Below are positions 1 through 7,236 of a stretch of 15,478 nt of DNA, piece by piece. Each line of letters begins with the position of its first letter. Position 1 is the stretch's first letter. Where the stretch lies: positions 1 to 15,478 of the forward strand of contig JAAYFA010000226.1 of assembly GCA_012728445.1 (NCBI GenBank). Reading direction: 5' to 3'. Under the pieces are notes generated by a model. That model was not told where the DNA came from. It saw nothing but the letters and a program-made list of their open reading frames with translations, and ran no database searches. This DNA is from Clostridiales bacterium (GTDB lineage: Bacteria > Bacillota > Clostridia > Oscillospirales > Acutalibacteraceae). Position numbers and translations under genes: made by a program.

Positions 1-647
1 GGACCACCGAGGTACACGACCTTGCCTTGAATGTCCCTGCCCTGTGCGAGGCCGGCAACGGTTTGATTGACGACTGCCGCAAAAATGCTATCTGAAATAT
101 CGCTTTTTTTCGCCCCTTGGTTGAGTAGTGGCTGTATGTCGGACTTGGCAAACACACCACACCTGGAAGCAATTGAATAGGTCATCGTGCTCTGCCGGGC
201 CATTGTGTTCATTTCGTCCAGCGAACCATCCAGCAAAGAACCCATTTGGTCAATAAACGCGCCTGTTCCGCCGGCACACGAACCGTTCATTCGAACCTCT
301 GTACCATTGGTGAGGAACAATATTTTTGCGTCCTCCCCGCCGAGCTCAATAACAACATCCGTCCCGGGCAGCAACATGCCGACGGCAATTTTAGTAGCAA
401 AGACCTCTTGCGTAAAAGGCAGCCCTAAATCATTGGCTATCCCCATGCCGGCTGAGCCGGAGATGACGATAGACGTATGCTTCATATCAGGAAATTTTTC
501 CGCAATATCGTTAAGCATCGCACATGCTTTAGCGGATATCTTGGAAAAATGTCTTTCATAAGCTTTATACATTATTTTGTTATCACTATCTATAGCAACA
601 CATTTCAGCGTTGTTGACCCAATGTCTAACCCAATTCGCATTCGCAT
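1..647 (-). CDS. (R)-2-hydroxyacyl-CoA dehydratase activase, BadF/HgdC type (partial, 3' end outside window)
   Basis: The first 215 residues are visible; the rest lies beyond position 1. The ASKHA-fold ATPase starts with a phosphate-binding loop LDIGSTTLK (residues 7-15), then GSAGMG (64-69) and ELGGED (101-106). The two cysteines that in HgdC hold the dimer-bridging 4Fe-4S cluster are both present, in NGSCAGGTGAF (C124) and SRCGVF (C163). The known role of the family is ATP-driven single-electron transfer to 2-hydroxyacyl-CoA dehydratases or benzoyl-CoA reductases in strict anaerobes. The YERHFSKI segment near residue 30 recalls the very long activases that carry further domains, so the full protein may be far larger than 260 residues; this is an inference. 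I chose ATG at 647 because AAGGGG ends 5 bases upstream; an in-frame ATG at 641 is the alternative. It follows the lipid kinase gene by 36 bases and is probably co-transcribed with it. The electron-transfer partner is not in view. Confidence 0.87.
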   Translation of the reverse strand, partial: MRMRIGLDIGSTTLKCVAIDSDNKIMYKAYERHFSKISAKACAMLNDIAEKFPDMKHTSIVISGSAGMGIANDLGLPFTQEVFATKIAVGMLLPGTDVVIELGGEDAKILFLTNGTEVRMNGSCAGGTGAFIDQMGSLLDGSLDEMNTMARQSTMTYSIASRCGVFAKSDIQPLLNQGAKKSDISDSIFAAVVNQTVAGLAQGRDIQGKVVYLGG

Positions 648-683
648 TTAATCCCCTTGTTCTATAAATTCTCGACAGATCTT

Positions 684-1616
684 TTAGCCGGCGGCGACTA
701 CCGATACTTTTTCCGCCTTCGGGCTGATAATGTTATAGGCATTTTGAATGACCTCAATTTCGGCGATTTTATTGTTTCCGCCAAACTCACCATCAAGGGA
801 CCAGGGGATTGCGTTCCCGCTCAGTGAAGTAAATTTTGCTTTGTTGGTTTTTATAATGCGTATATACCGCTCGTCAAACTCCTTTTTCGCAATGCTGACA
901 AGCATATCTTTCAAACCCGAAATGCTGCCGGGGTTTTTCCCAAGGAAGACTTCGAACATTCCGTCATTAAGGCTTACCTCGGTTTCATTGAGCTTAATGA
1001 TTTTACCGATACTGTAAGAGTTTGAGACGGAGCCTAAAATATATTCGTCTTCTTCGACAAAGCCATCACATTCTACCCGCATGGGAATTGACCGTATATC
1101 TTTGATCTCTTTTGCGGATTGATAAAAATAGGCAAATCTTCCAATTCTGTTTTTTAGTTTTTGAGATGCCGCATAGGAGCATTCCGAAAAGGCGCCAAAA
1201 CTTGCGACATAAGTGAAATATTTGTCATCATTAAATAACCCAATGTCGTTTGGCAAAGGATTGTGATGAACTATGATTTCCGCCGCTGTTTTGGCATCGG
1301 TTGAAATGCCGAACGCAACAGCGAGCTCATTGGTTGTGCCCGACGGGATATAGCCTATCGGTGGCATTTTCTTTAATTTCATCAGACCGTTTAACATCTC
1401 GGAAAAGGTGCCGTCCCCTCCGCGGCAAACGATCAAATCATAATCAGATGCATATTTTAAAGCAATTTCGGTGGCATGCCCCTTACCCGTGGTGGTGAAA
1501 ACGGTCGGTATGTAATGATTGCCGCGAAATAAAGCGTCAATATCCTTGTAAGCGTTGCGTGTTTTATTCATCCCCGAACAAGGATTTACAATTATTAAGG
1601 CTTTTTTGTTTGTCAT
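684..1616 (-). CDS. Diacylglycerol kinase-catalytic-domain protein (YegS/DagK/LCB5 family lipid kinase)
   Basis: This 310-residue protein has the standard length of the YegS/DagK family. The N-terminal catalytic half carries the NPCSG turn (residues 11-15), the nucleotide-binding GGDGTF (66-71) and PSGTTNELA (91-99). The C-terminal beta-rich half ends with SLDGEFGG, which matches the family's conserved LDGE motif. Members phosphorylate diacylglycerol or other lipid alcohols with ATP at the inner face of the membrane; in Gram-positive bacteria DgkB recycles diacylglycerol left by lipoteichoic acid synthesis. The substrate of this copy cannot be read from sequence. The ATG at 1616 has AGGTGA six bases upstream. 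It lies 61 bases after the HAD phosphatase gene, suggesting a small lipid or phospholipid operon. No missing motif was seen. Confidence 0.9.
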   Translation of the reverse strand: MTNKKALIIVNPCSGMNKTRNAYKDIDALFRGNHYIPTVFTTTGKGHATEIALKYASDYDLIVCRGGDGTFSEMLNGLMKLKKMPPIGYIPSGTTNELAVAFGISTDAKTAAEIIVHHNPLPNDIGLFNDDKYFTYVASFGAFSECSYAASQKLKNRIGRFAYFYQSAKEIKDIRSIPMRVECDGFVEEDEYILGSVSNSYSIGKIIKLNETEVSLNDGMFEVFLGKNPGSISGLKDMLVSIAKKEFDERYIRIIKTNKAKFTSLSGNAIPWSLDGEFGGNNKIAEIEVIQNAYNIISPKAEKVSVVAAG

Positions 1617-1677
1617 TCCACTTCACCTACCCTTGTTTTAGCCGGTTGCATCGCTTAACGTTACCATCTGGTTCTTG

Positions 1678-2247
1678 CTAAGGTTTGATTTGCTTGATTT
1701 TATTGCCTTTAACAAAAAAAACATTTTTCGCAAGTTCCATAAGAGCGCTATCGTTGTGTGAGTCGGTATAAAAATTTTCGATTGTTCTACCCGGATAGCG
1801 TTCTTTGAAGGCTAATACCTTGTTTTCGCGGAAACAAGCAAACGTTATTTTACCAATATCAAAGTCCAAAGTGGTGCCAATGTAATTTTTTATATTTAAC
1901 CTTTGAAAAACCTCGGCGAGCAACACTTCCGGACTTGCGGATATGATCAAGTCGTCCTCGTGCTGTTGAGCTATATAGAAAGGTTTGATTTTATGCATTC
2001 GTTTATCCCAAAACTTTGCGATGTCCGCTTCATAATTTTCAAGGCCGCGAATCAGGTCTTCGGCAAAACCAAGATGCTCCGTTATCAAGCTTTCCATTGA
2101 AACTTTGCCGAGTTTATATTTGCCAAGGTAAACCAACACTTTTGGCATAAACTTTATAAGAAAAGGCTCTTTTTTAAGATAATAAAAGAACAGTTCGAAC
2201 GGACTTTCCCCATCGTAAATCGTATTGTCAAAATCATAAACGTTCAT
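1678..2247 (-). CDS. HAD-IB family phosphatase (phosphoserine-phosphatase-like)
   Basis: This is a 189-residue HAD hydrolase. Motif I is YDFDNT at residues 4-9, with D5 the expected nucleophile and D7 the general acid/base. Motif II is ISASPE near residue 101, and motif IV is TDSHND near residue 159. The helical cap between motifs I and II, rich in Phe, Leu and Lys, is typical of subclass IB (SerB-like and phosphatidylglycerophosphate or CDP-alcohol phosphatase relatives). The reading frame extends upstream to 2358, but I place the start at ATG 2247: GAGGGAG lies six bases before it, the family begins right at the DxD motif, and the upstream part would translate through a leader palindrome. 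It is the first gene of a likely three-gene run with the lipid kinase and activase. Substrate unknown; a phospholipid or lysolipid phosphate is a guess from the neighbour. Confidence 0.85.
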   Translation of the reverse strand: MNVYDFDNTIYDGESPFELFFYYLKKEPFLIKFMPKVLVYLGKYKLGKVSMESLITEHLGFAEDLIRGLENYEADIAKFWDKRMHKIKPFYIAQQHEDDLIISASPEVLLAEVFQRLNIKNYIGTTLDFDIGKITFACFRENKVLAFKERYPGRTIENFYTDSHNDSALMELAKNVFFVKGNKIKQIKP

Positions 2248-2300
2248 TGCCGACTCCCTCTCTTTAAATGTTGGCCTGCGTCGTTTGCACACTACAAGAA

Positions 2301-2354
2301 AACCATATTTTAAAATTGTAAAGATAACTTTCATTACAAAAATAAAATATGGTT
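2301..2354 (-). repeat. Two-part palindrome in the leader of the HAD phosphatase gene
   Basis: AACCATATTTTA (2301-2312) is the exact inverse of 2343-2354. Inside it, TTGTAA (2316-2321) pairs with TTACAA (2334-2339). The two stems are separated by a symmetric 3x3 internal loop (AAA on both sides of the plus strand), and the end loop is 12 bases. In the minus-strand transcript this is a long AU-rich hairpin that would start about 14 bases after the predicted transcription start. It lacks the GC-rich stem of an intrinsic terminator. It may be a leader structure or a protein-binding palindrome; the symmetry is seen, the role is inferred. Confidence 0.6.
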
Positions 2355-2391
2355 GCATACAATATAACTGTTAAATTGTACCAATTAATAC

Positions 2392-2428
2392 TTAAGAAAA
2401 GATGACGAAATTCTTAAAACTTTCTTAA
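2392..2428. promoter_or_regulatory. Candidate response-regulator box: tandem TTCTTAA repeats plus an inverted copy
   Basis: TTCTTAA occurs at 2411-2417 and 2422-2428, an exact 11-base period, and its reverse complement TTAAGAA lies at 2392-2398. Direct half-sites one helical turn apart are what OmpR-family regulators usually bind. On the minus strand a -10-like TACAAT lies at 2375-2380 with no good -35 at the right distance, which fits an activator-dependent promoter for the HAD-kinase-activase run. The adjacent two-component system is an obvious but unproven candidate for the binder. Confidence 0.4.
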
Positions 2429-2499
2429 TACTCAAGCGTACGTGTTTTAAACAAACAAAGAGGTCATTCGACAGAACAAAACGAGAATCGTTAACGATG

Positions 2500-4146
2500 T
2501 TACACCCATTTAAACTCAATCATCACTTTGAATTGGTCACCGTCGATTTTGACCTTTAATTCTCCGCCGCAAGCTTTTGTAAACGTTTCTGCGATCGACA
2601 AACCAAGCCCGATTCCATCATCTGTTTTTAAGTGGTCACCTCTTACAAATTTTTCTAAAACGTCTATTTCGTTAAAGCGCATTTCGTAAGACGATGTGTT
2701 CTGAATTTCCAAAGATGCTTTTTTGCCGATAACGTTTAATGTTACCGATACGGGCGTACCGCTCAAAGAGTATTTCAGTGCATTGTCTAAGATGTTTTGA
2801 AACACTCTGTATATCTTGTTGCCGTCTGCATTTATAAAAACACAGTAGTCGGGCAAATATTTTTTTATCTCTAATCCGCTTTTTAAAATCGCATCTTCCA
2901 TCTCGGCCAACGCTTGATGTACAAGTTGTGTTAAATCCAGCTTTTCAATGACGATGCCGCTGTTATCACTTGTGCTTACCGACAAATCGAATAAGTCCGA
3001 TATAATGTTTTTAAGCCTTTCCGCTTTGTTTTTGAGAACTTCAACATAACCTTTTGCTTCACTCGACAAGCTTTCTTCTTGCTCCAAGAGTTCAATATAT
3101 CCGATAATCGATGTGAGCGGCGTTTTCATGTCGTGTGAGACATTGGCGATTAAGTCAGCTTTCATTTTCTTTAAAATATTGGCATTTTCTTCTGCAATAT
3201 TCAAGCCGCCCCCAACTTTTGTCATTGTCCATAAAGTCAAGATTATATAAAAAACCGCGCCCCCGTAAACCAACATTTCCGCTTTGCCCGATTCAAAATA
3301 ATTTGTATGCTGGTTTTCGCACCATAGATAATAGACAATTGCCACTATATTAAAGCCCGAAACCAAAAATACAGCCAGCATGGCTTCAATAAAGGATTTA
3401 TTGAAATAACGGACTTTTTTATTGCTGCCAAAAACTCTTTTCCCGCCGAGTCGCTCAAGCATAATTAACCCGAACATGCTTAAAACAAACCCTGTAGCGG
3501 CACAGAAAATCATTAGTAATCCAATGCTATAATCCGCATAATAAACATCGGCAATGGTGATAAATATTTGTAATGGCTCCGTGCCCGGTTCTGAATCAAT
3601 GAATGCTGATTTTGTCTGTTTTTTCGGGGTCGTCTTCAATATTTCGTCAACGGTCTTCAGGGTTTTCATATCTCTGGGGATAAGGTCATTATCTTGATAG
3701 ACAATATCGTCACCACCGGCGATAAAAAATCGATACCCTTTATTCAAGTATTGGATAACACTATGGCTGACCGTTGCTTCTACAATCGTCTTTTCCTTTT
3801 CATCCATAGTCTCTTCATCGGCAATAACACCTCTCAACGGTTCTAATTTTAATAAAAAATCCGACGTCTCACTATCAAAGCATTTTGTATGATATATTTC
3901 CATAAATCTTTCGTCGGAATCGGAGTCGGATCCGGTACCGGAATAAACCCAGTTTCGCATATAACCTGCGCTGCGCTCAATAATAGTTGTTGTCCATTTT
4001 TCGGGCAATATTTCCGAAGCATAGTACTGAACATCTTTAAAGTTCATAATGCTTTGCAGCAATAAAACCAATCCGACAGCAATAGCGATTAAAGCGGAAG
4101 CACGCAACCCAAGCAGACGGTAATCAACCTTCGATTTTGTATCCAA
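2500..4146 (-). CDS. Membrane sensor histidine kinase (VanS-like HisKA/HATPase)
   Basis: This is a 548-residue sensor kinase. TM1 spans about residues 11-34, followed by an extracytoplasmic segment of roughly 170 residues, then three more helices at about 208-230, 253-275 and 291-308. A cytoplasmic linker leads to HisKA with HDMKTPLTSIIGYIELL, where H338 is the expected phosphorylated histidine. The ATPase domain shows the N box NILDNALKY, the F box EKFVRGD and the G box DGIGLGLS. HDMKTPL resembles VanS and other clostridial kinases. The extracytoplasmic domain has no motif I recognise. The only plausible start I see is TTG at 4146, which lies inside the regulator gene so the two overlap by 23 bases, suggesting translational coupling; no strong ribosome site precedes it. 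It would phosphorylate the regulator encoded just upstream. The signal is unknown, but co-transcription with a sulfotransferase hints at envelope or sulfonation-related sensing. Confidence 0.9.
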   Translation of the reverse strand: MDTKSKVDYRLLGLRASALIAIAVGLVLLLQSIMNFKDVQYYASEILPEKWTTTIIERSAGYMRNWVYSGTGSDSDSDERFMEIYHTKCFDSETSDFLLKLEPLRGVIADEETMDEKEKTIVEATVSHSVIQYLNKGYRFFIAGGDDIVYQDNDLIPRDMKTLKTVDEILKTTPKKQTKSAFIDSEPGTEPLQIFITIADVYYADYSIGLLMIFCAATGFVLSMFGLIMLERLGGKRVFGSNKKVRYFNKSFIEAMLAVFLVSGFNIVAIVYYLWCENQHTNYFESGKAEMLVYGGAVFYIILTLWTMTKVGGGLNIAEENANILKKMKADLIANVSHDMKTPLTSIIGYIELLEQEESLSSEAKGYVEVLKNKAERLKNIISDLFDLSVSTSDNSGIVIEKLDLTQLVHQALAEMEDAILKSGLEIKKYLPDYCVFINADGNKIYRVFQNILDNALKYSLSGTPVSVTLNVIGKKASLEIQNTSSYEMRFNEIDVLEKFVRGDHLKTDDGIGLGLSIAETFTKACGGELKVKIDGDQFKVMIEFKWV

Positions 4147-4815
4147 TACCCCACACCACTTTCAGATATTTTGGCTCTTTGGGATTTATCTCTATTTTTT
4201 CCCTGATGTGACGAATATGAACCATCACCGTGTTGCCTGATGAAAATGCATCTTCGTTCCAGACTTTGGTGTAGATCGCATCCGTGGAGAAAACCTGCCC
4301 TTTATTAAGCATCAGCAACTCCAAAATACTGTACTCGATAGCCGTGAGTTTAACGGGTTCGCATCTACCGTAATGTTTTTGGATTTTTTGTTTAGCTGCA
4401 GCCCACCGATAATAATCGTGTCGTCGTCTTGGGTTTGATTGCTCCCCAAGATCATGAACCTTCTCAACAAAGAATTAATTCTTGCCAGCAGTTCCATCGG
4501 GTTGTAGGGTTTAATGACGTAATCATCCGCCCCTACACCGAGGCCCAGTATTTTGTCGCTGTCGTCAAATTTTGCCGACACGATAATAATGGGGATATTT
4601 TTTTGCTCCCTAATCTTGATAATGGCGGAAAGTCCGTCGAGCTTTGGCATCATAATATCCATCACGACCAGATTAATACGGTTTGTCGCCAAACAATCCA
4701 GCGCTTCAAGGCCATCATAGGCCTTAAAAACGGTATAACCTTCTCTTTCAAGAAGTTTGGCTATAGCAAAGACAATTTCTCTGTCGTCATCCACAACCAA
4801 AATATTTGATTTCAT
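4124..4815 (-). pseudogene. OmpR/PhoB-type response regulator, interrupted by a one-base frameshift
   Basis: The receiver domain is intact: acidic pocket DDD at residues 9-11, phosphoacceptor D53 in VVMDIMMPK, S80 and K102 in VIKPY. The winged-helix DNA-binding domain is also complete but in the -1 frame. The first frame runs ...DANPLNS and stops at 4312; the other resumes as VKLTAIEYSILELLM and ends in GIGYKIEG at 4124. Joined, they make about 230 residues, the normal family length. Adding one C to the CCC at 4355-4357 would restore NPVKLTAIEY, which fits OmpR-family alignments. The break is thus a one-base deletion, a sequencing error, or recoding; a GTTAAAC heptamer sits in the zero frame exactly there. 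I prefer ATG 4815, with GAGGTG six bases upstream, over GTG 4824. The kinase gene overlaps its 3' end, and the sulfotransferase stop lies 27 bases upstream. If the break is real, the protein would lose DNA binding. Confidence 0.8.
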
Positions 4816-4842
4816 GAAAATCACCTCACGTAAAAGAATAGT

Positions 4843-5565
4843 CTACTCGGTATCTGTATAACCGCATTCCAGCATATCCGGTTTGAAAAACTCAAACATA
4901 TGCACGTCTTCATCCGTTTTATAGCGCCCCACGGAATCGGGACGCATTTCTATTTTCGCCATTTTAATGCCCAAAAACTTGTCCAGTTGCGCCAAGACAT
5001 CTTCCTGATTAAAAACCATATCTTCAAAACGAAGTTTTAAAAGTTTTGCGGGCTCCGGTGTGGCCTTCATGAGCTCCCGCTGATACTTCCAGCTGATAGC
5101 GCGCTTTTCGCGGATATTCCCTGTTTCAGGGTAGCCGATATTAAAGTTTTCGAGTTCATCGGTCACATGATCGCCAAGTATGCAGTCCCTGGGGTCACGT
5201 ACCCAGTGAATATAGTGCATATCCGGGAACATCTTCAAAATCCACGGGTAGCAAAGAGTGGTTTCCGGTATTTTCCAGCCTTTGTTCGGGGCATCGCTTG
5301 AAAGCACGGAACTTAAATAATCTTCAATCAGGCGAATAAACGCAGGGTCCGGTTCCATCGAAAGAACCTTGGAAAAATCCCAAGTCAGGTCGCCCTTATA
5401 GTCTACATATTTCCCAAAAACGCGGCAGGCCTCGTACATACTCTCCGGCGGGATTAAATCCCACGAAGCGTTTAGTGGTCTGCCCATAAACACGCCGCTT
5501 TCCGAAAGGGTGTTGGATATGGCACGCGTGCCGGAATGCCCGCGGCCAATTACGGTAATCATCAT
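4843..5565 (-). CDS. PAPS-dependent sulfotransferase family protein
   Basis: This 240-residue protein is predicted to move a sulfonate group from PAPS to an unknown acceptor. The N terminus, MMITVIGRGHSGTRAISNTL, holds the 5'-phosphosulfate-binding loop (GRGHSGT, residues 7-13). VRDPRD at 122-127 matches the 3'-phosphate-binding RxPRD element of sulfotransferases. No signal peptide or membrane helix is seen, so it should act in the cytoplasm where PAPS is made. The frame extends upstream to 5727, but I choose ATG 5565: GGAG lies seven bases before it, the protein then starts at the core strand, and the upstream start would overlap a good -10 box. It is transcribed divergently from the PAPS synthesis genes and is followed after 27 bases by the response regulator. 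GRGHSGTR proteins are often left as hypothetical; small-molecule, glycan and peptide acceptors all remain possible. Confidence 0.83.
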   Translation of the reverse strand: MMITVIGRGHSGTRAISNTLSESGVFMGRPLNASWDLIPPESMYEACRVFGKYVDYKGDLTWDFSKVLSMEPDPAFIRLIEDYLSSVLSSDAPNKGWKIPETTLCYPWILKMFPDMHYIHWVRDPRDCILGDHVTDELENFNIGYPETGNIREKRAISWKYQRELMKATPEPAKLLKLRFEDMVFNQEDVLAQLDKFLGIKMAKIEMRPDSVGRYKTDEDVHMFEFFKPDMLECGYTDTE

Positions 5566-5581
5566 GATTTTTCTCCGTCCT

Positions 5582-5654
5582 GCGCCGCGGATAGAATTCA
5601 CACGGCGCTCACAAAATTTTTTAAAATGTAAAGGTTTTAGCTTTACATTGTGAG
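5582..5654 (-). promoter_or_regulatory. Structured 5' leader of the sulfotransferase mRNA (two hairpins)
   Basis: In the minus-strand transcript, CTCACAATGTAAAG (5654-5641) faces CTTTACA and then TTGTGAG (ending at 5608), with a 12-base A/T bulge on one side and a 7-base loop (5634-5640). The inner part alone, 5625-5649, is a perfect 9-bp inverted repeat. A second stem, GCGCCG/CGGCGC (5603-5608 with 5582-5587, 15-base loop), ends a few bases before the GGAG ribosome site at 5573-5576. The predicted leader is about 145 bases, long for an unregulated gene. The inverted repeats are seen; a regulatory role is inferred. It matches no riboswitch I know. Confidence 0.45.
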
Positions 5655-5717
5655 TCTCTGTCGAATTTACGGTTTGTTGAACATTCCTAGGCTTGAAAAC
5701 CAGGATTCTACCGAGCA

Positions 5718-5746
5718 AGTATATCATTATGTAGTTGATATTTCAA
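5718..5746 (-). promoter_or_regulatory. Sigma-A-like promoter of the sulfotransferase/two-component run
   Basis: On the minus strand, -35 TTGAAA (5746-5741) and -10 TATACT (5723-5718) are separated by exactly 17 bases. The predicted start is near 5711. This makes the upstream in-frame extension of the sulfotransferase unlikely. Confidence 0.65.
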
Positions 5747-5753
5747 TAAGCTG

Positions 5754-5782
5754 TTGACGTAGGGTTAAAAAAGCTTTAGTAT
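5754..5782 (+). promoter_or_regulatory. Sigma-A-like promoter of the cysC-cysQ, cysD, cysN operon
   Basis: -35 TTGACG (5754-5759) and -10 TAGTAT (5777-5782) are separated by 17 bases. The predicted start is near 5789, giving a short leader before ATG 5823, so no riboswitch would fit. Its -35 lies only 7 bases from the -35 of the divergent sulfotransferase promoter. Confidence 0.6.
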
Positions 5783-5822
5783 TAATTGCGTTGGCACACA
5801 ATACCGATTTAAAGGTGAAGAT

Positions 5823-7199
5823 ATGGCTGAAATTTTTAGGCATAACAGTATTGCAGCGAAACGGCGCGCCGATTATCTCGGGCAACGCGGTGCGGTAATT
5901 TGGTTTACCGGTCTTTCCGGCTCGGGTAAATCCACCATAGCGTATTGCACCGAAAAACTGCTGTTGGAAGACAAAATTTTTACGATGGTTTTAGATGGCG
6001 ACAACCTGCGTTTTGGGCTCAATGCCGACTTGGGTTTTGCCGATACCGACCGTAACGAAAACATCCGTCGGATTTCGCATGTTGCGGCGCTTTTCGCACA
6101 AAACGGCGGGCTCGTGATTGTCAGCGCCATTTCTCCTTTTGCCGTGGATAGAAAAACAGCCGAGCATATAAGTTTTACCGCCGGTGTGCCGTTTGTGGAA
6201 ATATTCGTAGACGCCCCCCTCGAAGAGTGCATCAAACGGGATACCAAAGGGCTTTATAAGAAGGCGCTGAGCGGTGAAATCAGCCACTTCACCGGCATTT
6301 CGTCCCCCTACGAAGCGCCGGAAGCGCCGGCAATGACCCTGCATACCGTGGACAGCACGGCAGAGGACTCGGCGCAAAAAGTTTATGATTACGTTAAAAT
6401 GTTGGCAGAGCTGGAAGAAATGACAAAGGCGGCGGCCGGCCTCGCCGTAGCGGCCGGTAAAACAATCATGGATATTTATAACGGTGATTTTGCCGTCGAA
6501 TATAAAGATGATACATCACCGCTGACGGCGGCTGACCTTGCCGCCAATACGGTGATTTGTGATTTTTTAAAGGAGAGATACGGACAGTACGCCATTCTTT
6601 CGGAAGAGTCGAAAGACGACGCAAAGCGGCGTGCGAACCCCGGCTGTTTTATTGTGGACCCGCTCGACGGCACAAAAGAGTTTGTCAAACGCAACGGAGA
6701 GTTCACCGTTAACATTGCCTTTGCTTACCACGGCAAAAGCGTGATGGGCGTTGTATATGCCCCGGTTTTGGATAAACTGTATTACGCAGCAGATGGGCTA
6801 GGGGCTTTTTGCCAAAGCGGCAATGCACATGAATATTTCTCTGAGAAAAATCGAATTCATGTCACGGATAAAAGGAGCAATCTGACCGTGATGGCCAGCC
6901 GTTCGCACGCAGGCGCGGAGCACAATGCTCTGTTGGAAAAAAACAAGGCTAAAATCGGTGAAACCATCTCCATCGGGTCATCACTAAAGGGTTGCCTGAT
7001 TGCTGAGGGTAAAGCGGATGTGTATTACCGCACAGGGCTCACCTGCGAATGGGATACAGCCGCCATGCAATGCGTTGCGGAACAAGCGGGCGGCGTTTTT
7101 ATGCAAGGCGACGGCACACCGATGCGTTACAACCGTGAACACGTCTTGAATGAAAAAGGTTTTTTTATCCTAAATAGCATAGATAATAAGTTTGAGTAA
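5823..7199 (+). CDS. cysC-cysQ: Bifunctional adenylylsulfate kinase / 3'(2'),5'-bisphosphate nucleotidase (CysC-CysQ fusion)
   Basis: This 458-residue protein joins two enzymes of the PAPS cycle. Residues 1 to about 195 are an APS kinase: Walker A GLSGSGKST (30-38), the APS-binding DGDN (58-61) with GLNADLGF, and ENIRRISHVA near 79-88. It phosphorylates APS to PAPS with ATP. From about residue 198 it is an inositol-monophosphatase-fold nucleotidase of the CysQ type: SEES (260-263), DPLDGTKEF (279-287) and CEWDTAA in the C-terminal part supply the metal ligands. It cleaves PAP, the by-product of sulfotransferases, to AMP. The linker is very short, and an in-frame ATG at 6420 (M200) with purines upstream could start a separate CysQ. 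AAAGGTGA precedes ATG 5823. It is the first gene of the operon and lies 37 bases before cysD. All key motifs look intact in both halves. Confidence 0.93.
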   Translation: MAEIFRHNSIAAKRRADYLGQRGAVIWFTGLSGSGKSTIAYCTEKLLLEDKIFTMVLDGDNLRFGLNADLGFADTDRNENIRRISHVAALFAQNGGLVIVSAISPFAVDRKTAEHISFTAGVPFVEIFVDAPLEECIKRDTKGLYKKALSGEISHFTGISSPYEAPEAPAMTLHTVDSTAEDSAQKVYDYVKMLAELEEMTKAAAGLAVAAGKTIMDIYNGDFAVEYKDDTSPLTAADLAANTVICDFLKERYGQYAILSEESKDDAKRRANPGCFIVDPLDGTKEFVKRNGEFTVNIAFAYHGKSVMGVVYAPVLDKLYYAADGLGAFCQSGNAHEYFSEKNRIHVTDKRSNLTVMASRSHAGAEHNALLEKNKAKIGETISIGSSLKGCLIAEGKADVYYRTGLTCEWDTAAMQCVAEQAGGVFMQGDGTPMRYNREHVLNEKGFFILNSIDNKFE

Positions 7200-7236
7200 G
7201 GACATATTCTAACAACACAGGAGGAATTTGCAACCT

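Noticed and set aside
2487..2498. Perfect palindrome ATCGTTAACGAT just after the kinase stop as a terminator
   Set aside because: It has no loop and no T run; it may be chance or a binding site, so no feature was called.
4348..4354. Firm call of programmed ribosomal frameshifting in the response regulator
   Set aside because: The heptamer is right in sequence and frame, but no stimulator is visible, and AAC slips poorly on bacterial ribosomes. A missing C is more economical, so it is kept only as an alternative.
5566..5727. N-terminal extension of the sulfotransferase to 5727
   Set aside because: The extension is basic, unlike the family, lacks a ribosome site, reads through the hairpins and overlaps the predicted -10 and transcription start.
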